Part shown: in pieces, positions 33,746 to 43,545 of the stretch | Position numbering within the stretch: the first letter of the stretch is position 1 | Layout: each line of letters starts with the position of its first letter | DNA from: Camellia lanceoleosa | Lineage: Eukaryota; Streptophyta; Magnoliopsida; Ericales; Theaceae | DNA: 64,000 nucleotides | Assembly (NCBI GenBank): GCA_025200525.1 | Contig: CM045767.1 | Location: forward strand, 7,547,273 to 7,611,272 | Direction of reading: 5' to 3' | Position numbers and translations under genes: made by a program | Notes under the pieces: model-generated | What the model was told of the DNA's origin: nothing | The model's input: the letters and a program-made list of their open reading frames with translations, nothing else | Database searches by the model: none

Positions 33746-34980
33746 GGGATGGCCAACAAGCCATTCCCGCCTCAAAGGCAAAACACAAGTGTTTGGTACA
33801 AAACCAAACACAAAACAATGAGTTAAGAGATCCCGAGGCAAGGCGCGAGTCGAGACCTCTCGGAACTCAAAACGAAACACTAACATGGGTAATCACCAAG
33901 TGTTCAAATGGTGACGCCCAAGTCTTGAGGATTTGTCAAAAATGGGGTGTCTACACAACCCCATTTCTTTCTCCTTTACTTAACCGCTTACGATGGTTAG
34001 TTTTAGGGCATATTTCATTTAGCATACCTTATGCTCGCATGTTTGCATTGTATGCACCAAAGCTCAACAGATCATACTAACTGCATTGTATTTCAAATCC
34101 CTACTTGAATACATGTATCGAATTGTCGCATCTCATATTCCATCTTAGAATAGCTGACTCTATTCTAGTTGCATTTTTCTTGTGTTGCATTACCCATCTT
34201 GACATGAATTAGGATCATGCATTGATTACTAACTAGTTCTTTATTTTGGCTCGGAGTACACTGTGAGTGTTTATGCTTTAGCATCTTGTATGCGTGTGAG
34301 TGTTAACATGACAGCATGCTTGCCATGAGGCTAATTGCTTATATGATATAACCGTCAATGCTCGTGGATGAAGGTTGATTACTTGAATTGGAATGATTCA
34401 TTGAACTGTGTTTTAGCCTACTTGCAAGTAGCAAACTTTAAACCATTTCCAAACAAACGGATATGCGATGCTTTGTTCCAAATTAGGCGATCTAGTCTAT
34501 ACTTGTGTGTTGTGCACATCACATAGTAATTCTAGATAATTAACCGAAATAAGAACGCATGTGTTTTCAAAAACAAGATATCATGCTTAGTACAGGCTGA
34601 TCTTTGATCGGGCGAGCGGGGTGGTCATTGCATAACCTTCCCCTCTCGTACCCAAGTTCCCGAGCGGAGGCAACTTTGGTGATGACGGACACGTGGCCTT
34701 AGGCACGAGTCAGGGTTTCCTAAATTCCCCCAAAATAAAATATTTAGGTGGCGACTCTATATCTGGAAAAGTAGTCCATGTTTGGCACTTCTTTCTTAAA
34801 AATCAGTTTTCCAAAACGATTTGTCAATTTGAACTCTTTGGTAATTTATCGGTCTTGCATCGCACTTTCTCGAGATTAGATTCGCACAAAGGACATTGAG
34901 TCTCGGATCAGAGTAGCTAGAGAACAAAATGAGATTTTCTTGGGAGTTCTCCGGCGTTCACACTGCATGCCACTCTAGCA

Positions 34981-36878
34981 TTGATAGATAATCATGTTGT
35001 TTGCATGTGTGTTGTATTGCATTGTGTTCGATCGGACGTTAATCCAAACACGAGAAATGAGGGCGCTTGCATTTGAAGTGATAAACGCGTGCTCATGTCT
35101 TGGTCGCCGTCCCCCTTGATTGAGCATGATAGGGTGGAGGTCTTCCGAGTCTTATGTGAGCATTCATTGAGTTTTGCGCAAGCTTGATCCTTTGGCCACC
35201 ATGCATTGAAAATGCTTGGTTGTTGGCTAGAGAGTCAAGTGCCATACTCCTTTGAGCTTGAGATATGATAAGGAGTGTGGAAGTGCATACATTTCTTGCA
35301 AATACACCGCCTTGCCTCTGCCTCAGGCTCTGTTCAAAGAATAAGAGGAATTTCAGCCCTCAAGGTGTTCTTGAGATCAGAAAGAAGCAATATGGGAATC
35401 AGTGTAATTTTCGAAGATTCAAAAGAGTGCAAACAGAGGCATCTTGAGGCAACGCGGTGGATTTCCAGGAGGACATAACCGAGCATGCACATCTCCCTCG
35501 CCCGCGAGGCCATTTATCGCTTTTGTTAGCTAGTTGTAGTTGATTACCTATGTTGTAATTAATTTAGCTTAGTGCTTTGTAATATTCTAATTAGCTTAGA
35601 TTAGCTAGTTATTCAATTTGGTTTGTAATAATTAATTAGCTAGAATAGTTAGTTAATTAGTTGGTTTGTAATAGTTAGCTTAATTAGCGTAGCTAGTTAG
35701 CTTTCAGTTTATTCGGACCCTCCTTCAAGAGGGAAAATGTTATAATAAGTGTGCGTATGTGTGTGAATGTCTTCCAGCCCCACGTCTTTCTCCCTTTTAC
35801 TTATCAGCTTTTGATGGTTAGTTTAGGGCATATTTCAATTAGCATACTTATGCTTTGCATGCGTACATCATTCATTCGTATTGCATGCACCGGGCTCGGC
35901 GCATCATTCAAACTGCATTGTATTTCAATACACTTACTTGAATATGTGTTTCAAGGCATGTTACCAAGTGTTGCATTCATATGCCATCTTAGCTAGCCGA
36001 GCCTATTTTAGTTGCATTTTGCATGTGTTGCATTAGGCATCTTGTATAATTAGGATCATGCATTGATTTCTAATTGGTTTCTGTTTTGGCTCGGAGTACA
36101 CTGTGAGTATTTATGCATTAGCATCCTTGCATGCGTGTAAGTGACTGCCATGATAGCATGCTTGCCATGAGGCTATGTGCTTAAGTGATTAACTACATGA
36201 ATGCCTGTGGATGAAGGGTTCATTGCTTGAATTGGAACAATTCATCAAAATGTGCGTTTAAAGCCCACTTGTTTGTGGCAAATCATGTTTTAAGCCCACT
36301 TGAGGGTGGCAAATCCGCATTTTAGCCTACTTGAGAGTGGCAACTTCAAACCATTTTCGAAAAACAAACATGAGATGTTTTGTTCCAATTTGAGCGATTT
36401 AGTCTATACTTGTATGTTGTGGGCATCACATAGTAAAGCTAGATTAATAGCTTAATAAGAAACACGTGTTTTCAAAGCAACATATCATGTTAGTAGAGGT
36501 CGATCCTTTGATCGGGCGAGTGTGGGTGCTCATTTCGACCTTCCTCTCGCACTCCAAGTTCCTAGCCAAGGCAACTTTGGTGATGATTTTACACGTGGCC
36601 TTTTGGCACGAAGTTAGGGTTTCCAAATTTCCTAAAATAAAATATTTAGGTGGCGACTCTATAATCGCAAAGCAATCCATGTTGGCTATTATTTTGATTA
36701 AAATCGATTTTCCAAAACGATTTGCCGATTTGGACTCTTTGGTGATTTATCGCCTTCAATTGCACTTTGTGAGACTAGATTCGTAATCCGTGATGTGGAG
36801 TCCTAATCGTAGTAGCTAAAACCCAATCCGCGCCCTCTTCGAAAGGGGGGCATGTGGAGGGAGTTTGGGCAGTCTGCA
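34981..36878 (+). repeat. LTR2: 5'-truncated LTR of the second gag-only element
   Basis: It follows the LTR1 landmark order from the 'gattgagcatgatag' block (35118; compare 'gatcaagcatgatagagg' at 28824) through the 'ggtggcgactct' block (36650) to TCTGCA at 36878. A GTTTC spacer and the PBS follow. The 5' half with promoter is missing at this position and may correspond to LTR C (24310-26267), in which case LTR1 would be nested in it. The left boundary is approximate. Confidence 0.7.
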
Positions 36879-36883
36879 GTTTC

Positions 36884-36901
36884 TGGCGACTCTGCTGGGG
36901 A
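36884..36901 (+). other. Primer binding site (tRNA-Arg type) of the second element
   Basis: TGGCGACTCTGCTGGGGA follows LTR2 after GTTTC. It is identical to the PBS of element D in both sequence and spacer. Confidence 0.93.
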
Positions 36902-37716
36902 TTTAGAGAACTTGACTTGAACTCATGATATGCTATTTTATTTACATTTATGTGTTTCTTTGCATTGCATTTGCATAGGTGCGCCTAAGTCACAGTGTTT
37001 GCCATTTGCTATTCCTGAACAGTTTGCCGGAGGCTTGCTTGGAAACATGTGCCATAAGGCTGACCGGTTACAGGCTCTGCCACGATGGGAACACGAACCT
37101 TGGTTTTTTACCAAGGCACCCTTTTTTTGACCATTCAACCTAGTTGCATATCAGAAGCCATAGTGACCATTTCAAACTAGGACAAAGTTGCTTAATTCAA
37201 TGTAAGTTGTTTAAAACCGCTTGCTTGTGTAGCAAACCCTAGTTCCGCATTTAAATTAGGACAGAAACCCTACCCCACCATAGGGGTGTTTTGGCTCTCA
37301 CTTGCTTGATATGCCGTTAGGGTGTGTCTCTACAAGAATGCATGTATCTTGTAAGTCCGTACCACCGAGGACATCAAGGTTTGAGGGTATCAAGATAGGC
37401 GTAAAATTTTAGGCGCATTCAAGAGAAAGCACGCCATTCAACTATGCTCATATTTGTTCTGATGAAAGTGGGCTGAGATGCTGTCTGTTTTCTCTTTGGC
37501 AAGGTAGTCCTACAACTATAGCTTCAGAAGGCTCCAATATCCCCCGAGTGCATGGAACTTGTGTTGATAGACTTTGTCAGGTCAGAGATTCAGTTCAAGG
37601 GCAACCGGTGTTTCCTCCGCTGAGGCAAGGCAAAGAAAGGCCAGTCAGGGCTCATCAGTTCAACAGATCCGATAGTCACTAGTCACATCACCTCTGTTCA
37701 ACTTAACAAACCTGTG

Positions 37717-39140
37717 ATGGCACAAGGTTCAGAAGAAGTTGTGGCTATGATAGCAGCATTAAATCAGGGAACTGCCATACAGGATGAGACCAATGCTGAA
37801 ATACAACGCCCATCTGGGGCACCTACCACACATCCAGCCTCGGGACCCCAACCGAATTTTGACGCACTTTTGCCAGCTGAAGATTTGCAAGGTCCAGATC
37901 CTCGAGAAAGGTTGGCTCAAGCTCAAGTTTTCAAACCCCTGGTGCAACCTACTGAGAGGCCTTACTCCCTTGATATTAGTGAGCTCGACCCGACCTCATT
38001 AAAAATTGCTGACCTTGAGAAGCAACTCAAAAAGGCACAACGCCTTAACTCCATTCCCACATTAAGGATGGGTACACCGAGGCTACTGACGATTCCCAAA
38101 CAGATTCAAAATGCCACACATTGACCATTTGGATGGGTCTGGAGATCGTAGGGTACATATCTGCCATTACTTGGACGTTTTGAAACCGATGGGACTAACT
38201 AAGCCACGTAAACTCTCTCAGATGGAAAAACCTGCCGGTATAGTAGCCACTTGGTACGCCAAGTTGGAGGATAAAGTGAAGCGTAATCGGGAAGAATTGG
38301 CCGAGGCATTTGTTGATCAAAGATTCTTACAATACTCAAGTTGAAATGACCATGCAAGAGCTTCACAATCCGCCGTAACCCAATGTAGCCTTTTGTGGAA
38401 TTTGTTACAAGGTGGAGAGCAAGAGGCAAGACAGATGACAAATCACCTCCGAGAGGGACCAAGTAATAATGGTACGTAACCTTTAGCATGACATGTTGTA
38501 GAAGGATAGTTGTTCCACAATCCACTTTCAAAAGTTTGCATGAACGGGGTTTAGATCGAGAGTGCTCAACGAAGGGATTATTCCTGCATCAAATGAACCA
38601 ACGAGGAGGATGATTTCGATAAAGACACATGCCGGTAGTAGCACTATTCCCAAACCCATCAAATCAATACAAAGAGCTACAAATGACCCTTTTGCCAAAC
38701 CAAGCCTACAAATAGCCAGCCCAACCCGAGCTCAGGGCAGAACTTTCACCCCCCTCTATATGAGCCTAACCAGCGCACTAAAAGTCTTGATGGAAAGAGG
38801 GTATCTCAAACCCCTCGATACTCAACCTCTACCCGACTCCACTCCGCCAGACATAACCCTACTAAGCATCAGACATCAGGCCAAAATATGGTCATGGACC
38901 GATCACTGTTACCGCCTTTGTCATGAGGTCCAGAATCTCATAGACAACCAGACGATAACTCCACCTCAAGACCCCAAGGACCAAGTACCTCATCTGCACC
39001 TCAATCTAATCCATATACTGTCATCCACCTACAACCCCAGTATATACATCACCCTTGCCCATCTACCCAAGCCTGAGGTGTTCATTCCAGTCAGCATGGA
39101 CTTATGCATGATGGATGCACCAGAACCCCAATCATCTTAA
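37717..39140 (+). pseudogene. gag: Broken gag of the second element
   Basis: Three pieces lie in three frames. First, from ATG 37717 (MAQGSEEVVAMIAALNQG) to about 38124, a proline-rich N-terminal region with a short coiled-coil-like stretch (IADLEKQLKKAQ). Second, 38111-38344, the core gag signature: WYAKLEDKVKRN followed by ELAEAFVDQRFL, matching the classic W-Y-x-x-L ... W-x-x-L-x-x-x-F pattern of the retrotransposon gag domain. Third, 38562-39140, the C-terminal region with RTFTPLYMSLTSALKVLMER and a decayed zinc-knuckle area (HQ...DHCYRLCHEVQNLID). Gag would form the particle. Frame changes and a deletion after about 38341 make it non-functional as written, though consensus errors could contribute. 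Confidence 0.8.
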
Positions 39141-41100
39141 ACTCAGAACCCACTACTCGAGCTAATGAGAATGATTGAAGATCTTCAGGAGAACCGTAAG
39201 ACGTATTTGGCCTTTGGGATATTGGCTCCATCATCAACCACATCACATACCGTGGATTTATGTCAAAGGCTCCCAATCTTGGGACACAAAGACAGCTGAA
39301 GAAGGCCAATCCTTGGCAAAGTGGAGGCAAGTGGTAAGAACAAGGTTGGGGTGCATCGTCCTCATGAACACCTTCAATAAGGCGGAGCCTTTGAAAGTCA
39401 AGGATCGAACAAACAACAAATGCTCGCAGCTTGTTGCAAAGACTATAGATGACACTTTTGCCACTCAGATGAGAGCAGCCCAATCAAGGGCGTGAAAAAC
39501 GGATGTCATACCAAAACACCCCTTCAACTCAGCTTCTATACTCAAGGATCATCAAACCCACCAAAGACTGTCAATCCCTTTGTTGGTACATCCAACACTC
39601 CACCAACCTCGGTATCCACCTCGAGGCCGGAGGGTCTTCACTTGGTTACATGACTTTGTCCAAAGCTCTCAAATTCTCATTGGACAAGGCCATCTCAAAC
39701 TCCTTGAGCCTCGGCTCTCCTGATCCCCTTCGCTAAGCGTGATGTTGCCGAGTACTATGCCTTCCATCAACAAACCGCCATGACATTAACAAGTGTTTTC
39801 GCTTCGCCTAAATACAAGATTTGATTGATAAAGAGGTTATCGCCGCGACAAGTCCGCAAAGTCTATCGACACTACATCAAAGGAACTTGGGGAATAATGT
39901 GATAATGTGATCGGGGATGAACCACCGCCGATGGCGCCAACTTTCTAGATATGGTGGATTGCACACTGCTTTTGAGCAATGTGCAAATGTTGTTATTGTA
40001 CTTTTCGATTTGGGTATTAAGTTAATCTTGTCGTGGTTGTTTTGGCTCGCTTTTGTCGTGTTGTATTGAGTCTATCTTGTTGTATCGAGTCAAATCTATT
40101 GTGTTGGAGTCGGGTGATTTCGGTGTTACTGCATATCACTTGCTTGTTTTGTGTTTATCTTTTACACTCTTTCTTTTGAGTCTGTCGCCATGAAGCCAAT
40201 TGTGCCAAAAGATCCTAATGAAACAAAGAAGCTTATTTTCACGCTTATTGTGCCTTTTTCACTATAAAGTCAGTTGTGCCAGAAGTTTTGAATGAAACGG
40301 CAGTGCTTTTCACCTACTTTTCTGTGCCTTGAAATTATGGCATTGATCTAAGTTTTTCAAAATTTTTTGAACATTGTGATGAAAACAGAGAGGAAGGAAT
40401 TCCTCAGGATTTGCAAAAATTTGATCAATTGAGAGAAAGAGAGGCATGCTAAGCCCTTAATGAATGAGATCATGTTTGATAATGTGAGTACTGAGAAGGA
40501 TCCTGGCTTGATCTGTATGGGTTCTACATCGTTTCACAAGCGACTAGTCGCTTTAAATGCTTAAAAGATTTCAAAAATGTTTTATGCGGGTCCGCGGAAG
40601 ACATGCGTGAATTGATCTTGAGATTGTGCAAAGATAGGATCACTTTTACCAAGACTCGACCCCTTTGCTTTCAAATCTTGAACTTGAATTCAGAATGATC
40701 AATGATCAACCAAAACATGAGGCTTGTATGCCCAGATTTGGAAGCAACCCTTGAACCAGGGGCAAGAATGTCAAGTCAAGAAGATCAGATGCCATCAGCG
40801 AAGCTTATGGCTAGATCGTAAATAGCCTTTGAACTAGGTGCAAAAATGTCGATGTGCTCAAAGATTCAAAAGATGGGTCATTCCAAGAAACCAATGAAGA
40901 TTGGAAAGAAGGCCAACCGAGAAATGGAAAGAAAAAGTTTATTGTCAAGGACAATCAAGTTCCTATCCACAACAATAGGAAATCAAACCCGTTGATGGAC
41001 TCTATCATCAACGAACATCACCCATTCTCCCCGATTCAGATGGTTTTTAGATCTCAAACCGATCAACATCGACAAGTTAACCTTTACCTTGAGAGGCTCG
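39141..41100. other. Unrecognised internal sequence where pol would be expected
   Basis: Short frames such as 39175-39495 show no reverse transcriptase (YxDD), integrase (HHCC, DDE) or protease (DTG/DSG) signatures. Several 'gaaccaggggcaa' or 'gaactaggtgcaa' segments (40752, 40829) resemble the 3' noncoding repeats of Tat-type elements. This is consistent with deletion of pol. Confidence 0.55.
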
Positions 41101-41123
41101 GCCAAAAACCCGAAGGGCTACCT

Positions 41124-41290
41124 GTGCAAAAGTTAGAGCAAGAAAAGAAAAAAAAGAAGAAGAAAAGAAGAAAAAGAATAAGAAAAGAATAAGAACAAAA
41201 ATGAAAAATGAAAAGAAGAACGAATAGAAAAGAAAAACAGAGTCAAGAAGATTGAAAGTCCTAAGGGCGATTTTGGCAAAAGTTAGAGCG
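41124..41290 (+). repeat. AAG-rich expansion between direct repeats of CAAAAGTTAGAGC
   Basis: CAAAAGTTAGAGC occurs at about 41128 and again at about 41275. Between them lies a nearly pure purine tract (about 41138-41245, AAG and AAAAG units). The two copies border CCGAAGGGC and CTAAGGGCG blocks typical of Tat 3' noncoding regions, so one ancestral block seems to have been duplicated with the purine tract between. Confidence 0.7.
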
Positions 41291-41353
41291 CAAAATGAGA
41301 GCGCCAACACCCGAAAGTGAACTCAACCCCAACTACGCCAAGCTCGACACTCA

Positions 41354-41373
41354 TTTTGGGATACGTAGGCAAC
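41354..41373 (+). other. Conserved GGGATACGTAGGCA motif of the second element
   Basis: TTTTGGGATACGTAGGCAAC matches the inverted motif in element D at 10563-10575. It marks the 3' noncoding end of the internal region. Confidence 0.6.
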
Positions 41374-41400
41374 TTCATCCCGGTTCAAATCACCAATTAT

Positions 41401-42600
41401 TTTTGGCCCGCTATTCATCCATGTTGATTGGTTTACCCTTGTTCAACTCGGCTATCTTGTTCATGTGCAAATTGGCTCATCTTCGCTAGACTCTGCTGTC
41501 TTACTCTATTAGAAGATTTAGCCGCAAGACAATTCAAGTTCAGATCTCGAGGTTGTGCATCTTAAGAGTAAATCCCATGTTGGTTTAGTAGTGGCCATTT
41601 GCTAAAAAATAGTTTTTTTGGGAATTTTAATGAGGTTGACTAATTTTCTTAGAAATTATTCCATTTTCCAAAATCGACCATTTCTTGGACCCAAAAAGAA
41701 AATTTTCAAATACATAGTCTTCGACTTGCATGATTTCAAATCGTAAAAATCCAACAAGTATGTCAATCTAACTCTCATATTGGTCAAAATTGTTTTTAAA
41801 GGTAATAAAACAAAAAATGGTCAAAAATGATGAACTAGGGGCAGAAGGGAGTCAGTTTTCGCTGCCTTTCCCGTCACAGTTAACATACTTGCCGTACCAA
41901 AAGCACAACCGGGTTAACTGAAGAAAGGGTCGAAAAGCTCTCTCTATCCTCGAAAGCAAAGGAGGTATCGAGTTGGCGCGAAGCATAAGCTAGAAGGGAG
42001 CAGATATTCCACTCCCTCATCCTCGACAAAATGTCCGGATTACATCCATACACTAGCTGTGGAAGCGCCATCAATCGGCTGTCGGGCCATGATTCATCCG
42101 CATGCAATTGCATCACAACCCCTTCAAAGGGAGAGCTCACTAGTTAGAGTGAAATAAGAAGAATCGCGTAATACCAAAAGTAAGAACCCACAACTTCTTT
42201 GTTTATCCATGCACCACCCAGTGGAAGGGGATAAAAATAAGAGAGATTGAAGAATAGAGATGTGCACCGAGAGAAAAAGTGAAAAGGGCTTTTTTCAGAG
42301 AAAAGAGATTGAGTACAAGAAAGTGATGCCAGAGAATCACAAAGTAAGAAAATGTGGGAAACAATACCTGGAAGAAATAGGCTCCTCGTGAACCGAGAGG
42401 TCTCCCCTAACGCGGTGTGGTACACATCTCGAGTGTTGCCAGGCGGCAAGGTGTTTTTGTTTGTCTCGATTCTTGTTTAGAGTCATTTCTCGGAGTGTCA
42501 ATAGATGTGTTTTAGGTTGTTTTACCTTTTGTTTTCCTTTGTTTTGCATAGAGTTGTGGTGCTGCCGTGGTTCAATCGTGAGAGGTCTACTACTCGGGTG
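41401..42600. other. Retroelement-derived or unclassified sequence
   Basis: No gene is recognised. 'gatgaactaggggcagaaggg' near 41829 is a possible purine-rich tract, but no LTR start follows it. The minus frame 41880-42140 has no known domain. Confidence 0.4.
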
Positions 42601-43150
42601 CTAAGAACTTCATTTTTTCAATTCTCAATTTCAAAAATAAATCATTTTGTGCCTCAGAGAAAAGTTGAGGCCGTGGTCAAGCCTCCACATATATGCAAAA
42701 CAGATTTGGTTCTTTTCATAAAAACCACAGGTTCAACCCAGACCACATAGAGAACAATAGGTACAAGGAATTTAAATCAAGCTATATGGGTTCTAGGAGT
42801 ACAAAGCAAAGAAAAAAAAAGGGAAATTTTGGAACATCTCGAGTGTTTCAACTCAAAGAAATTCCGGGATTGTATCCGAATGTGCCTCCTCAGCCTTGTC
42901 AATGTGTTTCCAAGTATGAGTGTGTTTTCACTCAAGTTCAAGATCGGGTTTACATTTCAAGGGTTGCATCGGCGATCAAGTGTCCTCCCTAAGTTATCAT
43001 CATTTCTCGCCAGAGGCAGCATCTTGGTCGTCAGGTTTGGCATTGAAAGTTCCTAGGAGACCCAAATCATGCACGGTGGGAAGCTTTAGAGTTCTAATGG
43101 TCGATGCCTCAGAATGCAAAGGTTTGGGATTTTCGTAGACTAAAGCTTCA
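42600..43150 (+). mobile_element. Fragment homologous to the internal region of element D
   Basis: It matches, in inverted orientation, about 12600-12990 of element D. Landmarks include AAAAATAAATCATTTTGTG at 42634 (inverted near 12943-12961), the 'gagcaatagaac' counterpart near 42751, 'actacaaagcaaa' near 42798 and 'gagtatgagtgt' near 42916. Because it lies downstream of the 3'-end motif at 41354, the order is opposite to that in element D, so it is a separate or rearranged fragment. Confidence 0.65.
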
Positions 43151-43445
43151 GTTTAAATACCTGTGGGTGTGTCTCCTCCTGGCTTGAAATTCAGAGTGAA
43201 GCCCCATAGGGCTGGGAGGCAGCGGTGCATGCGCCTAATTCCTCGATACTCGAACCAACCTAGTCTCATTACCGCGTTGGAGAATAGGAGAAAGTTGTGA
43301 ACATATTGTGCTGTGAAGAAAAGTAGTGCCTGTGGGTTTGGAAGCTGCTAAGATGAAGCAGGTGAGGATCCCTAACAAAGACGAAAGTGAAATTTTAATT
43401 TGTTCTTTAATCTCGCCATTGTTAATATGAGATTAATTTCAGGCC
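43151..43445. other. Unclassified sequence up to the gap
   Basis: No gene or repeat boundary is recognised. The last bases before the gap are AGGCC. Confidence 0.5.
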
Positions 43446-43545
43446 NNNNNNNNNNNNNNNNNNNNNNNNNNNNNNNNNNNNNNNNNNNNNNNNNNNNNNN
43501 NNNNNNNNNNNNNNNNNNNNNNNNNNNNNNNNNNNNNNNNNNNNN
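43446..43545. other. Assembly gap of 100 N
   Basis: A run of exactly 100 N, the usual placeholder for a scaffold join of unknown size. It separates the first block from the near-complete repeat of 5206-25761. Confidence 0.98.

Larger units (their letters stand above)
29531..33955 (-). mobile_element. Solo LTR inserted antisense into LTR1
   Basis: Flanked by exact CAACC duplications (29526-29530 and 33956-33960). The plus strand starts TGTGGACGCG and ends GGTGTCTACA, so the LTR reads minus: TGTAGACACC start, palindrome cluster 33615-33745, TATAAGAGG at 33474-33482, long AT-rich body, 'agtcgccacctaaat' block near 29690, CA end. No PBS or internal region adjoins it, so it is a solo LTR. It belongs to the same broad family as its target. 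A 767-bp internal duplication (30384-31875) inflates it from about 3.7 to 4.4 kb. Frames such as 30849-31172 are duplicated along with it and have no protein character. Confidence 0.88.
26268..34980 (+). mobile_element. LTR1: plus-strand LTR split by an antisense solo LTR
   Basis: It starts TGTAGACACCCCATTTTTGACC at 26268, continues to CAACC at 29530, and resumes at 33961 (CCATTTCTTTCTCC). It then runs through the conserved 'atatttaggtggcgactct' block (34739) to an uncertain end near 34966-34980. Compared with LTR2 and the solo LTR, the order of landmarks is identical. Bases before 26268 are CCTAT and I see no clear CCTAT duplication near 34980, so it may be a solo LTR with a decayed flank or a rearranged LTR. 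No coding sequence is present. Confidence 0.7.
36902..41400 (+). mobile_element. Internal region of a second gag-only Tat/Ogre-like element
   Basis: The region runs from the PBS through an untranslated leader homologous to element D (for example GACCGGTTACAGGCTCTGCC at 37063, inverted at 14084-14103), three broken gag pieces (37717-39140), unrecognised sequence, and a typical Tat-type 3' noncoding block (41100-41375). No protease, reverse transcriptase, RNase H or integrase motif can be read in any frame. It is non-autonomous or internally deleted. No 3' LTR appears before the gap. Confidence 0.75.
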
